Source of the DNA: JAWVEV01 sp033856535
GTDB taxonomy: Bacteria > Actinomycetota > Thermoleophilia > Miltoncostaeales > Miltoncostaeaceae
Length of the DNA: 27,534 nucleotides
Assembly (NCBI GenBank): GCA_033856535.1
Contig: JAWVEV010000055.1
Span: forward strand, 1 to 27,534
Direction: 5' to 3'
Below are positions 7,569 to 14,782 of this stretch, one piece after another. Both the position numbers and the translations under genes were made by a program. The first letter of the stretch is position 1; each line of letters opens with the position of its first letter. The notes beneath the pieces were generated by a model that did no database searches, was not told the origin of the DNA, and was given only the letters and a program-made list of their open reading frames with translations.

Positions 7569-8218
7569 TCCGGGTCGTCCTGGCCGACGACCAGGCGCTG
7601 GTGCGCGCGGGGTTTCGGATGATCCTGCGCGCGGAGGCCGGCATTGAGGTGGTCGGCGAGGCGGGCGATGGCCGCGAGGCCGTCGAGGCGGCGCGCGGGC
7701 TCGCGCCGCACGTCGTGCTCATGGACATTCGCATGCCGGAGATGGACGGCATCGAGGCGACGCGGCGCATCGTGCGCGACGCGTCCGCGCCGCGTGTCCT
7801 CGTCCTCACGACCTTCGACCTCGACGAGCTCGTCTTCGGCGCCCTGCGCGCCGGCGCAAGCGGCTTTTTGTTGAAGGACGCCCCGGAGGACCAGCTGATC
7901 TCGGCCATCCGGGTCGTTGCGGCGGGCGGCTCGCTGTTCGCGCCGTCGGTGACGAGGCGTCTGATCGAGGACTTCGCGCGCCGGGATCCTGAGCGCGCTC
8001 CTCCGCCGGCGCTCGACGGTCTGACGACGCGGGAGATCGACGTCCTGCGGCGGGTGGCCCGCGGGCTCGCCAACCACGAGATCGCCGCGGACCTGGTGGT
8101 GAGCGAGCACACCGTCAAGACGCACGTGGCGAGCATCCTGCGCAAGCTCGGCCTCCGAGACCGGACGCAGGCCGTCGTCGCCGCCTACGAGGCCGGCCTC
8201 GTGCGCCCGGGCGGATGA
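7565..8218 (+). CDS. LuxR/NarL-family response regulator
   Basis: A 217-residue DNA-binding response regulator. The receiver domain (1-120) has the acidic pair D8-D9, the phosphoacceptor D54 in VVLMDIRMPEMDG, the Thr in VLTTFD and the Lys in FLLKDAPE. A linker leads to a LuxR-type helix-turn-helix at about 148-212 (LTTREIDVLRRVARGLANHEIA ends its first part; VSEHTVKTHVASILRKLGL is the recognition region). It starts with GTG inside the kinase stop (GTGA overlap) and itself overlaps the next gene by 4 nt, so kinase, regulator and phosphatase form one coupled operon. A direct repeat spaced by 22 bp in front of the operon is a candidate binding site, suggesting autoregulation. Confidence 0.95.
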   Translation: MIRVVLADDQALVRAGFRMILRAEAGIEVVGEAGDGREAVEAARGLAPHVVLMDIRMPEMDGIEATRRIVRDASAPRVLVLTTFDLDELVFGALRAGASGFLLKDAPEDQLISAIRVVAAGGSLFAPSVTRRLIEDFARRDPERAPPPALDGLTTREIDVLRRVARGLANHEIAADLVVSEHTVKTHVASILRKLGLRDRTQAVVAAYEAGLVRPGG

Positions 8219-9078
8219 CATCGGCCATCCTGAGCCGTGCCGTCTCGGCGCTGGCGGCGGGGACGCTCCTCGCGGCTCCCGTCGTGGCGACGGGTGGGCC
8301 CACGCCCTTCACCCTTCCGGAGCGCCCCGTGGCGACCGTCTGGGCCGTCGGCGACGGCGCCATCGGCACCGATGCCGCCCGCGCCGTGGCCGCCACGATC
8401 GCGGACGGCCATCCCGACGCCTTCCTCTATCTCGGCGACGTGTACGAGCGCGGGACGCGCTCCGACTTCCGCGAGCGCTACGACCCGGTCTACCGGGATC
8501 TGAAGCCCGTGACGCTCCCCACGCCCGGGAACCACGAGTGGGCGCGCCACGCGGTCGGCTACGACCGCTACTGGGCGGCGCGCGCCGGCGGGCGGACGCC
8601 GCCCTACTACGCCACCACGCTCGCCGGGTGGACGCTCCTCGGCCTGAACTCGGAGGCGCCGCACGGCGCCGGCTCGGGCCAGCTCGCGTGGCTCCGGCGA
8701 CGCGTCGCCGCCCCGGGGACCTGCCGGCTCGCGTTCTGGCACCGCCCCCGATACAGCGCGGGCCTCCATGGCGACCAGCCCGACATCGGGCCCCTCTGGG
8801 ACGCCCTCCGCGGTCGTGCGGCGCTCGTCCTCAACGGCCACGATCACGCCATGCAGTGGATGCGCCGCCGATCGGGGATCACCGCGCTCGTCGCCGGCGC
8901 CGGCGGGCGCAACCATTACCCCGTCGACGCGGCCGACCGCCGGCTCGTCTGGGGCGACGACGTCCACGACGGCGCGGTGCGCCTGACCCTGCGGCCCGGC
9001 CGCGCCCGGTTCGCCTTCGTGGCCGCGGGCGGTCGCGTCCTTCGCTCCGGCTCGGTCGCATGCCGCCCGGGCGGGTGA
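8215..9078 (+). CDS. Secreted purple-acid-phosphatase-like metallophosphoesterase
   Basis: A 287-residue exported calcineurin-like phosphoesterase. Residues 1-26 are a signal peptide (basic start, hydrophobic Ala/Leu core, VVA before the likely cleavage site). The metal-binding motifs appear in the order known for purple acid phosphatases: GDGA (first motif, a little degenerate), LGDVYE, GNHEW, FWHRPRYS and NGHDHAMQW. The enzyme should hydrolyse phosphate esters outside the cell or in the cell envelope. ATGA overlap with the response regulator puts it under the same promoter as the two-component system. This hints that the sensor may respond to phosphate or to an envelope signal, but that is inference. 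A single Cys near the C-terminus (VACRPGG) is not a lipobox. Confidence 0.88.
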   Translation: MTSAILSRAVSALAAGTLLAAPVVATGGPTPFTLPERPVATVWAVGDGAIGTDAARAVAATIADGHPDAFLYLGDVYERGTRSDFRERYDPVYRDLKPVTLPTPGNHEWARHAVGYDRYWAARAGGRTPPYYATTLAGWTLLGLNSEAPHGAGSGQLAWLRRRVAAPGTCRLAFWHRPRYSAGLHGDQPDIGPLWDALRGRAALVLNGHDHAMQWMRRRSGITALVAGAGGRNHYPVDAADRRLVWGDDVHDGAVRLTLRPGRARFAFVAAGGRVLRSGSVACRPGG

Positions 9079-9105
9079 GCCGGTCGCCCGGCGAGGGGCG
9101 ATGAA

Positions 9106-9178
9106 CGCGCGCGGCAGGATTCGAACCTGCGACCTCTGGCTCCGGAGGCCAGCGCTCTATCCACTGAGCTACGCGCGC
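9106..9178 (-). tRNA. tRNA-Arg (anticodon CCG)
   Basis: A complete cloverleaf can be drawn on the minus strand. The 7-bp acceptor stem is GCGCGCG (9178-9172) with CGCGCGC (9113-9107), followed by discriminator G (9106). The D arm reads GCTC-AGTGGATA-GAGC. The anticodon stem CTGGC/GCCAG closes the loop CTCCGGA, with anticodon CCG at 9145-9143, which reads CGG. The T arm is GCAGG-TTCGAAT-CCTGC. CCA is not encoded (TTC follows). The gene is opposite in direction to both neighbours. CGG is a frequent Arg codon in this GC-rich DNA. Confidence 0.96.
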
Positions 9179-9219
9179 TCGAGGGAGCACCTTAGCCGAG
9201 CCGCGCCCGGAGTGCGCCC

Positions 9220-9771
9220 GTGAGCGGCCCGCGGCGGGTCGCGGTCATCGCGGACACCCACCTGCCCCGACGGGGGTCGGGCCTTCCGCCGGCGTGCCTG
9301 GCGCGCCTGCGCGCCGCCGACCTGATCGTCCACGCCGGCGACCTCTCGGACATGGCGACGCTGATGCTGCTGCGGACCCTGGGGCCCCCGGTCGTCACCG
9401 TCCGCGGGAACGTGGAGGAGCGCGCGGTGCTCGGCGTCCTGCCCGAGACCGCGACCGTCGACGCCGGCGGGCTCGTGCTCGGGGTCGTCCACGACGCCGG
9501 CCCCGAGCGCGGCCGCCTGCTCCGCCTGCGCCGGCGCTTCCCCGAGGCCGGCGGGGTGGTCTTCGGCCACTCCCACATCCCGCTGCACGAGGCCGCCGAG
9601 GACGGCTTCTTCATCCTCAACCCGGGGAGCCCGACCGACCGGCGGCGCCAGCCGCGCCACACGATGGCCGAGATCGCCGTCGTGGACGGCCGTCCGGAGG
9701 TGACGTTCCTCGCCGTTGACGAGCCGGTCGGCCCCCTCGACCCGTCGTTGGTCCGCGGTGCGCCGGGGTAG
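9220..9771 (+). CDS. YfcE/MJ0936-type metallophosphoesterase
   Basis: A 183-residue cytosolic calcineurin-like phosphoesterase of the small YfcE/MJ0936 class. Metal-ligand motifs are all present: IADTHLP (DxH), HAGDLSD (GD), VRGNVEE (GN), VVHDAG, and FGHSHIP (GHxH), followed by the family's LNPGSPTDRRR. Relatives hydrolyse model phosphodiesters; the physiological substrate is usually unknown. The start is a GTG at 9220, and the ADTH motif begins about 10 residues later, as in the family. It is unrelated in sequence class to the secreted phosphatase on the other side of the tRNA. The stop codon TAG (9769-9771) also forms the first half of the -10 hexamer for the next gene. Confidence 0.9.
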   Translation: MSGPRRVAVIADTHLPRRGSGLPPACLARLRAADLIVHAGDLSDMATLMLLRTLGPPVVTVRGNVEERAVLGVLPETATVDAGGLVLGVVHDAGPERGRLLRLRRRFPEAGGVVFGHSHIPLHEAAEDGFFILNPGSPTDRRRQPRHTMAEIAVVDGRPEVTFLAVDEPVGPLDPSLVRGAPG

Positions 9772-9774
9772 CAT
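9769..9774 (+). promoter_or_regulatory. Putative -10 of rnz overlapping the upstream stop codon
   Basis: TAGCAT lies 6 nt before the GTG of RNase Z, the spacing expected for leaderless transcription. Its TAG is also the stop codon of the phosphoesterase. A weak TTGGTC (9748-9753) could be a -35 at a short 15-bp spacing. Confidence 0.45.
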
Positions 9775-9780
9775 CGCCGC

Positions 9781-10791
9781 GTGGACCTGATCCTCACCAT
9801 GGTGGGCACGGCGGCCTCGGTGCCGACCGCCGCCCGCGGCACCTCGGCGACGATGATCGCCCGCGGCGGCCGGCGCTGGCTGGTCGACTGCGGCGAGGGC
9901 ACCCAGCGCCAGCTGATGCGCTCGGGCCTCGGGCTCATCGACCTGGACCTGGTGCTGCTGACCCACCTCCACGGCGACCACTACCTCGGCCTGCCGGGCC
10001 TCCTGAAGAGCTACGGGCTGCGGGACCGCGACCGTCCGCTCACGGTGATCGGCCCCCGCGGGCTCACGTCGCTCATGACCGCGCTGCGGCCGGTGATCGG
10101 GCGCGTGCCGTTCCCGCTCACGCTGCAGGAGACCGGCGGCGGCGACGTCTGGGCCGAGGAGGGCGCGCGCATCGAAGCGGTGCCGACGCGCCACTCGGTC
10201 GCCTCGATGGGCTACGCCCTGATCGAGGACCCGCGCCCCGGCGCGTTCGACCCGGCGGCGGCACGGGCGCTCGGCGTGCCCGAGGGGCCGGAGTGGGGGC
10301 GGCTGCAGCGCGGGGAGGAGGTCCCCGGCGCCGGCGGCGCGCCGGTGCGCCCGGACCAGGTGATGGGGCCGGCCCGCGAGGGCCGCAAGATCGTCTTCTC
10401 GGGCGACACCGAGCCCTGCGAGAACCTGCTCGCGGCCGCGCGCGGGGCGACCGTGCTCATCCACGAGGCCACCTTCCTCGACGAGGACCGGGAGCGCGCG
10501 CGCCAGACGCGGCACAGCACGGCGCGCGAGGCGGCGGCGCTCGCCCGGGAGGCCGACGTGGCGTTGCTGGTGCTCACGCACCTCAGCAGCCGCTGCATGC
10601 CGCGCGACGTCCGGGCGGAGGCGTCGGCCGAGTTCCCGCGTGTCGTGATCCCGCGCGACTTCGACCAGATCGAGGTGCCGTTCCCCGAGAAGGGCCCGCC
10701 CGAGCTGCACCCGGCCCGGGCCCCGGGCGGGCCCCGGGCGGCCCAGGCGGCAGCCGAGGAGCCTGCTACGGTCTCTGCGCCAGACCTTTAA
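9781..10791 (+). CDS. rnz: Ribonuclease Z
   Basis: Predicted tRNA 3'-end processing endonuclease of the metallo-beta-lactamase fold; 336 residues. The signature histidine motif is THLHGDHYLGLPGLL, with H62, H64, D66 and H67. Other family elements are the N-terminal GTAASVPTAARGTSATMI, VDCGEGTQRQLMRS, the RHSVASMGYAL region, FSGDTEPCENL, LIHEATFLDE, RHSTAREAA and LTHLSSR. All metal ligands seem present. The C-terminal 30 residues are a Pro/Ala/Gly-rich tail beyond the usual family end. Since the nearby tRNA-Arg gene does not encode CCA, an RNase Z is needed to mature such tRNAs. The GTG start follows a TAGCAT hexamer. The TAA stop is 4 nt before the PyrR hairpin, and the pyrimidine operon promoter lies inside its 3' end. 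Confidence 0.94.
   Translation: MDLILTMVGTAASVPTAARGTSATMIARGGRRWLVDCGEGTQRQLMRSGLGLIDLDLVLLTHLHGDHYLGLPGLLKSYGLRDRDRPLTVIGPRGLTSLMTALRPVIGRVPFPLTLQETGGGDVWAEEGARIEAVPTRHSVASMGYALIEDPRPGAFDPAAARALGVPEGPEWGRLQRGEEVPGAGGAPVRPDQVMGPAREGRKIVFSGDTEPCENLLAAARGATVLIHEATFLDEDRERARQTRHSTAREAAALAREADVALLVLTHLSSRCMPRDVRAEASAEFPRVVIPRDFDQIEVPFPEKGPPELHPARAPGGPRAAQAAAEEPATVSAPDL
10767..10772 (+). promoter_or_regulatory. Putative -10 of the pyrimidine operon
   Basis: TACGGT within the last codons of rnz. Transcription from about 10779 would include the whole PyrR-binding hairpin that starts at 10796. No clear -35 is visible, and read-through from rnz is also possible. Confidence 0.4.
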
Positions 10792-10795
10792 TCCC

Positions 10796-10822
10796 GGTCC
10801 AGTGAGGCCGGAAAGGAGGACC
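10796..10822 (+). promoter_or_regulatory. PyrR-binding RNA hairpin containing an SD sequence
   Basis: GGTCC (10796-10800) pairs with GGACC (10818-10822). The loop side carries AGTGAGGCCGGAAAGG (10801-10816), matching the PyrR recognition consensus of B. subtilis and mycobacterial pyr leaders (TCCnGnGAGGCnnGnAAGG). AGGAGG (10814-10819), the SD for the leader ORF at 10825, lies in the loop and right arm. PyrR bound to UMP would stabilise the hairpin and hide the SD. No intrinsic terminator follows, so control should be translational, as described for Mycobacterium smegmatis, rather than by attenuation as in Bacillus. Confidence 0.85.
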
Positions 10823-10824
10823 AT

Positions 10825-10869
10825 ATGACCGCTTCCCCCGCCCACACGCGCACGCGCCTTCGGCGCTGA
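10825..10869 (+). CDS. Leader ORF of the pyr operon (14 codons)
   Basis: ATG at 10825 is 5 nt after a consensus AGGAGG; the ORF encodes MTASPAHTRTRLRR and stops at TGA 10867-10869. The pyrR GTG follows 5 nt later and has no SD of its own. Ribosomes finishing the leader would reach pyrR by coupling. A small hairpin, GCGCC-TTC-GGCGC (10854-10866), sits at the leader end and would be opened by translating ribosomes. The peptide itself shows no pyrimidine-related codon bias, so it probably serves as a coupling device rather than a sensor. Expression is not proven. Confidence 0.6.
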   Translation: MTASPAHTRTRLRR

Positions 10870-10874
10870 GCGCG

Positions 10875-11423
10875 GTGAACGAGCGAGAGCTGGTCTCGGG
10901 GGACCAGCTCGCCCGCACGGTGGCCCGCATCGCCCACGAGATCGTGGAGCGGCACGCGGATCCCGCCAACATCGCCCTCGTCGGCATCCACACCCGAGGG
11001 GTGCCGCTCGCCAAGCGCCTGGCGCGGCTGATCGGCGAGTTCGCGGGCTCCGAGCCCGCCCTGGGCAGCGTGGACATCGCCCTCTACCGCGACGACGTCG
11101 GCGTCGGCCGGCACGCCCTCCCGGTGGTCGGCGACACGGTGCTCGACTTCGACATCGAGGAGCGCGCGGTGATCCTGGTGGACGACGTGCTCTACACGGG
11201 GCGCACGATCCGCGCCGCGATCGACGCGCTGTTCGACTACGGGCGGCCGCCGCTGGTGCAGTTGGCGGTGATCGCCGACCGCGGGCACCGCGAGCTGCCG
11301 ATCCGCCCGGACTACGTCGGCAAGAACCTGCCGACGGCCCGGGACGAGCGCATCGCGGTCCGCCTTGCCGAGATCGACGGGGTCGACCAGGTGGTCCTCC
11401 AGACCGAGCGGGTGGCGGCATGA
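10875..11423 (+). CDS. pyrR: PyrR, pyr operon regulator / uracil phosphoribosyltransferase
   Basis: A 182-residue PRTase-fold protein. Its PRPP-binding motif is VILVDDVLYTGRTIRAA, and the N-terminal RIAHEIVERH and VGIHTRGVPLAKRL and the C-terminal RGHRELPIRPDYVGKNLPT are characteristic of PyrR. The family senses UMP/UTP versus PRPP and binds pyr mRNA; many members also convert uracil and PRPP to UMP. Its likely RNA target is the hairpin just upstream. The GTG start lacks an SD and is 5 nt after the leader ORF stop, which implies translational coupling. It overlaps pyrB by 4 nt (ATGA). Confidence 0.96.
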   Translation: MNERELVSGDQLARTVARIAHEIVERHADPANIALVGIHTRGVPLAKRLARLIGEFAGSEPALGSVDIALYRDDVGVGRHALPVVGDTVLDFDIEERAVILVDDVLYTGRTIRAAIDALFDYGRPPLVQLAVIADRGHRELPIRPDYVGKNLPTARDERIAVRLAEIDGVDQVVLQTERVAA

Positions 11424-12373
11424 GGCGCCGCTCCCTGATCGCGATCGGCGACCTCGATCGGGCCGAGGTTGCGCGCATCCTGCGCGTGGCCAACCGCTTC
11501 GCCGAGGTCATGCAGCGCGACATCAAGAAGGTCCCGACGCTGCGCGGGCGCACGATCGTCAACCTCTTCTTCGAGCCCTCGACACGGACGTCGACCTCGT
11601 TCGAGCTGGCGGGCAAGCGGCTCTCTGCCGACGTGGTCAACGTGAAGGCCTCCGGCTCGAGCATCGAGAAGGGGGAGAGCCTCAAGGACACGGTCCTGAC
11701 GCTCTCCTCGTACGCGCCGGACGTGCTGGTGATCCGCCACTCGTCCGCCGGCGCCTGCGAGATCGCCTCGCGGCACACCGACGCGGCCGTGGTCAACGCC
11801 GGCGACGGCAAGCACGAGCACCCGACCCAGACGCTGCTCGACCTCTACACGGTCGAGCGCGAGATGGGGCCGCTGGACGGCCTGCACGTCGCCTTCGTGG
11901 GCGACGTCGCCCACTCGCGCGTGGCGCGGTCCGGCATCCAGGGCTTCGCGATGATGGGCGCCAAGGTGCGCCTGGTCGGCCCGCCCACCCTGATCCCCCG
12001 CGACGCCGAGGAGGCGCTCGGCGTGACCACCTCCACCGACGTGCGCGACATCGCCGACGCCGACGTGATCTACGTCCTGCGCATGCAGCAGGAGCGCATG
12101 GGCGAGGGCGCGCTGGTGCCGTCGCTGCGCGAGTACGCCGCCACCTACGGCATCTCCCACGACCGCCTGCGCCCGGGCCAGCGCGTGATGCACGCCGGCC
12201 CGATCAACCGCGGCGTGGAGATCTCCGGGAGGCTCGCCGACGATCCGGCCACGCTCATCGAGCGCCAGGCCGCGAACGGCATGGTGGTCCGGATGGCGGT
12301 GCTCTACGACCTTCTCGCGGCGCCGCAGAGCGCCGCCGAGGCGGCGGCCGAGCTCGGCGCGGTCGCGGTCTGA
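11420..12373 (+). CDS. pyrB: Aspartate carbamoyltransferase catalytic chain
   Basis: Second step of de novo pyrimidine synthesis: carbamoyl phosphate plus aspartate gives N-carbamoyl-aspartate. The 317-residue length is typical. Carbamoyl-phosphate binding motif FFEPSTRTSTSFELAGKRL is at about residue 50, with the KKVPTLRGRTIVNLF lead-in; HPTQTLLDLYTV follows in the middle. AFVGDVAHSRVARS, YVLRMQQERM and MHAGPINRGVEI in the C-terminal half bind aspartate. No pyrI regulatory chain is nearby, as usual in actinobacteria. It starts inside the pyrR stop (ATGA) and ends in TGATG with pyrC, so translation is coupled along the operon. Confidence 0.97.
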   Translation: MRRRSLIAIGDLDRAEVARILRVANRFAEVMQRDIKKVPTLRGRTIVNLFFEPSTRTSTSFELAGKRLSADVVNVKASGSSIEKGESLKDTVLTLSSYAPDVLVIRHSSAGACEIASRHTDAAVVNAGDGKHEHPTQTLLDLYTVEREMGPLDGLHVAFVGDVAHSRVARSGIQGFAMMGAKVRLVGPPTLIPRDAEEALGVTTSTDVRDIADADVIYVLRMQQERMGEGALVPSLREYAATYGISHDRLRPGQRVMHAGPINRGVEISGRLADDPATLIERQAANGMVVRMAVLYDLLAAPQSAAEAAAELGAVAV

Positions 12374-13674
12374 TGGGCCCGCGTCTGTTTCAGCGGCCGG
12401 GGCCGGCCGCCAACCTCGTGCTGCGCGGAGCGCGGCTGCTCGACCCGGCCGCCGGCATCGACGAGGTGCGCGACCTGGTGGTCCGCGACGGCGTGATCGG
12501 CGGTGACGCCCGCGGCCTCGACGAGGTCGACGCGGCCGGAATGGTGGTGCTGCCGGGCCTCGTCGACCCGCACGTCCACCTGAGGACCCCGGGCCGCGAG
12601 TGGACCGAGGACGTCGCCAGCGGCAGCCGCGCGGCCGCCGCCGGCGGCTTCACGGCGATCCTGGCGATGCCCAACACCCAGCCGGTGGTGGACAACTCCG
12701 CCGTCCTCGGGGCGCTGATCGACATCGCCTCCCGGGACGCGGTGATTCCCGTGGGCTTCTACGCGGCCATCACGGTCGGGCAGAAAGGCCAGGTGCTGAC
12801 CGAGCAGGCCGAGCTGGCCGCGATGGGCGCGGTCGGCTTCAGCGACGACGGGCGCCCGGTGGCCAGCGCCGCCGTGATGCGGCGCGCGCTGCAGTACCAG
12901 CGGCTGGCCGACCGCCCGCTGGTGCTGCACGAGGAGGACCCCACGCTCGTGGCCGGTGGCTGCGCCCACGAGGGCGCGATGGCCAGCCGCCTCGGGCTGG
13001 GCGGGATGCCGTCCATCGCCGAGAGCGTGGCCGTGGCCCGCGACGCGGCGCTGGCCGAGTACGAGGACGCCAGCATCCACATCTGCCACGTCGCCGCGGC
13101 CGAGACGGTCGAGGAGATCCGCCGCGCCAAGGCGCGCGGGATACGGATCACGGCGGAGGTCACGCCTCACCACCTGGTGCTGACCGACGCCACGCTGGAG
13201 GAGCTCGACCCGCGGCGGCACAAGATGAACCCGCCGCTGCGCGAGGAGTCCGACCGGCAGGTGCTGATCGCGGCGCTGGCCGACGGGACGCTCGACTGCG
13301 TGGCCACGGACCACGCGCCCCACGACGCCGACGAGAAGGACATGCCGTTCGAGGAGGCGCCCTTCGGCGTGATCGGCCTCGAGACCGCCTTCGCCGCCTG
13401 CTTCACCCACCTGGTGAAGCCGGGCCACCTGGACCTGCCGACGCTGGTGCTCCGCATGAGCACGGCCCCGGCGACCGCGTTGGGGCTCACCGCCCCGACG
13501 CTCGCCGACGGCGCGCAGGCCGACCTGGCGCTGGTGGACCTGGAGGCGGTCGCGACCGTCGTGGAGACCGGTTTCCAGAGCAAGTCCCGCAACTCGGCCT
13601 TCCTCGGGGAGGCGCTGGCCGGGCGGGTCATGCTCACGATCGCGGGGGGGCAGGTCGCATGGCGAGCCGGCTGA
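12373..13674 (+). CDS. pyrC: Dihydroorotase
   Basis: Third step of pyrimidine synthesis: cyclises carbamoyl-aspartate to dihydroorotate. A 433-residue class I (long) dihydroorotase of the amidohydrolase fold. Zinc ligands appear in DPHVHLRTPG, in LHEEDPTLV and HICHVAAAET, and the catalytic Asp in CVATDHAPHDADEKD. FGVIGLETAF and the C-terminal FQSKSRNSAFLG fit the family. The frame is open far upstream, but the ATG at 12373, overlapping the pyrB stop by one base, gives the correct N-terminus (LVLRGARLLDP about 15 residues in). In some actinobacteria a small extra gene lies between pyrC and carA; here only 34 bp do. Confidence 0.96.
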   Translation: MGPRLFQRPGPAANLVLRGARLLDPAAGIDEVRDLVVRDGVIGGDARGLDEVDAAGMVVLPGLVDPHVHLRTPGREWTEDVASGSRAAAAGGFTAILAMPNTQPVVDNSAVLGALIDIASRDAVIPVGFYAAITVGQKGQVLTEQAELAAMGAVGFSDDGRPVASAAVMRRALQYQRLADRPLVLHEEDPTLVAGGCAHEGAMASRLGLGGMPSIAESVAVARDAALAEYEDASIHICHVAAAETVEEIRRAKARGIRITAEVTPHHLVLTDATLEELDPRRHKMNPPLREESDRQVLIAALADGTLDCVATDHAPHDADEKDMPFEEAPFGVIGLETAFAACFTHLVKPGHLDLPTLVLRMSTAPATALGLTAPTLADGAQADLALVDLEAVATVVETGFQSKSRNSAFLGEALAGRVMLTIAGGQVAWRAG

Positions 13675-13680
13675 CGATGG

Positions 13681-13694
13681 GGGGCCGCGGCCCC
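13681..13694 (+). repeat. Short GC palindrome between pyrC and carA
   Basis: GGGGCCGCGGCCCC is a perfect 14-bp palindrome that can fold into a 5-bp stem with a CGCG loop. It is the only non-coding gap inside the pyr operon and is followed by ACGAGG, the probable carA ribosome binding site. It may fine-tune carA expression or protect mRNA; no T-tract, so full termination is unlikely. Confidence 0.4.
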
Positions 13695-13708
13695 ACGAGG
13701 CTCATCCT

Positions 13709-14782
13709 GTGAGCCCGGCGACGGTCGCAACCGCGACCGTCGCCCTGGAAGACGGACTGGTGCTCGAGGCGCGCTCGGTTGGCGCGCACGGCACGGCGCT
13801 GGGCGAGGCCGTGTTCACGACGGGCATGTCCGGCTACCAGGAGGCGGTCACCGATCCCTCGTACGCGGAGCAGGTCCTCTGCTTCGCGGCGCCCATGATC
13901 GGCAACTACGGCGCGGGCCCGTCCTGCGACGAGAGCCCGCGCGCCTGGCCGCGCGCGGTGGTGATGGCGCGCGCCGGCGACGGCCCGGGGGCGGCCGGTC
14001 CCGAGGGCTGGTGCGCCTGGCTGCGCCGGCACGGCGTCGTCGCGGTCGACGACGTCGACACCCGGCGCCTGGTGCGCCACCTGCGCGAGGGCGGCGCGAT
14101 GCGGGGCGGGGTCTCCACCGAGCTCGGCCCCGAGGAGCTGCTGGCGGCGGTGCGCGCGCATCCCACGCTCGACGGGCGCGACATCGCCTCGGCCGCGGCC
14201 GGGCCGGCGCGCCGGCTGGGCCAGGACGGCCCGCGGGTGGTCGCGATCGACTGCGGCATGAAGGAGAGCATCGCCCGGTCGCTGGCCGGCGCCGGCTGCC
14301 GCCTGGAGGTGGTCCCGGCCGGGATCACGGCCGGGGAGGTGCTCGCGCTCGGCCCCGACGGGATCTTCGTGTCGAACGGGCCGGGCGACCCGGCGGCGGT
14401 GGCGGCGGTCATCGCGACCGTGCGCGGCGTGCTCGGGGAGGTCCCGCTCTTCGGGATCTGCCTCGGGCACCAGCTGCTCGGGCACGCGCTCGGCCTCGCC
14501 ACGGAGCGGCTGCCGTTCGGCCACCGCGGCAGCAATCACCCGGTGCGCCGCGCCGAGGACGGCGCGGTCGAGATCACCGTCCAGAACCACGGTTACGCCG
14601 TCGACGCGGCCCGGCTGCCGGACGGGGTCGAGATCACGCACACCAGCCTGTTCGACGGCTCGGTCGAGGGCCTGCGCGCGCCCGAGCTGCGGGCCTCCTC
14701 GGTGCAGTACCACCCCGAGGCGCGTCCGGGGCCGCGCGACGCGGGCTACCTGTTCCGGTCATTCGTGGGGGAGCTGGCCTGA
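13709..14782 (+). CDS. carA: Carbamoyl-phosphate synthase small chain
   Basis: Glutamine amidotransferase subunit that supplies ammonia to CarB. A 357-residue protein, a little shorter than the usual 375-380. The N-terminal domain shows EDGLVLEARSVGAHG and FTTGMSGYQEAVTDPSYA; the class I GATase domain shows FVSNGPGDP, the nucleophile elbow FGICLGHQLLG with Cys251, and the HPE triad part with His335 and Glu337 (QYHPEA). NHGYAVD is also typical. The GTG at 13709 is preceded by ACGAGG at about 8 nt. The stop overlaps the carB ATG by one base (TGATG). The dipeptide region between the two domains is shorter than in E. coli, which explains the size. Confidence 0.95.
   Translation: MSPATVATATVALEDGLVLEARSVGAHGTALGEAVFTTGMSGYQEAVTDPSYAEQVLCFAAPMIGNYGAGPSCDESPRAWPRAVVMARAGDGPGAAGPEGWCAWLRRHGVVAVDDVDTRRLVRHLREGGAMRGGVSTELGPEELLAAVRAHPTLDGRDIASAAAGPARRLGQDGPRVVAIDCGMKESIARSLAGAGCRLEVVPAGITAGEVLALGPDGIFVSNGPGDPAAVAAVIATVRGVLGEVPLFGICLGHQLLGHALGLATERLPFGHRGSNHPVRRAEDGAVEITVQNHGYAVDAARLPDGVEITHTSLFDGSVEGLRAPELRASSVQYHPEARPGPRDAGYLFRSFVGELA

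Noticed and set aside
8879..9190. Minus-strand ORF with a VAQWIERW-type protein sequence
   Set aside because: This is the well-known false translation of a tRNA gene; the cloverleaf of tRNA-Arg(CCG) lies at 9106-9178.
8215..9771. Two phosphoesterases flanking a tRNA as an integrated element
   Set aside because: The enzymes belong to different subclasses, there are no direct repeats of the tRNA end, and no integrase is present.
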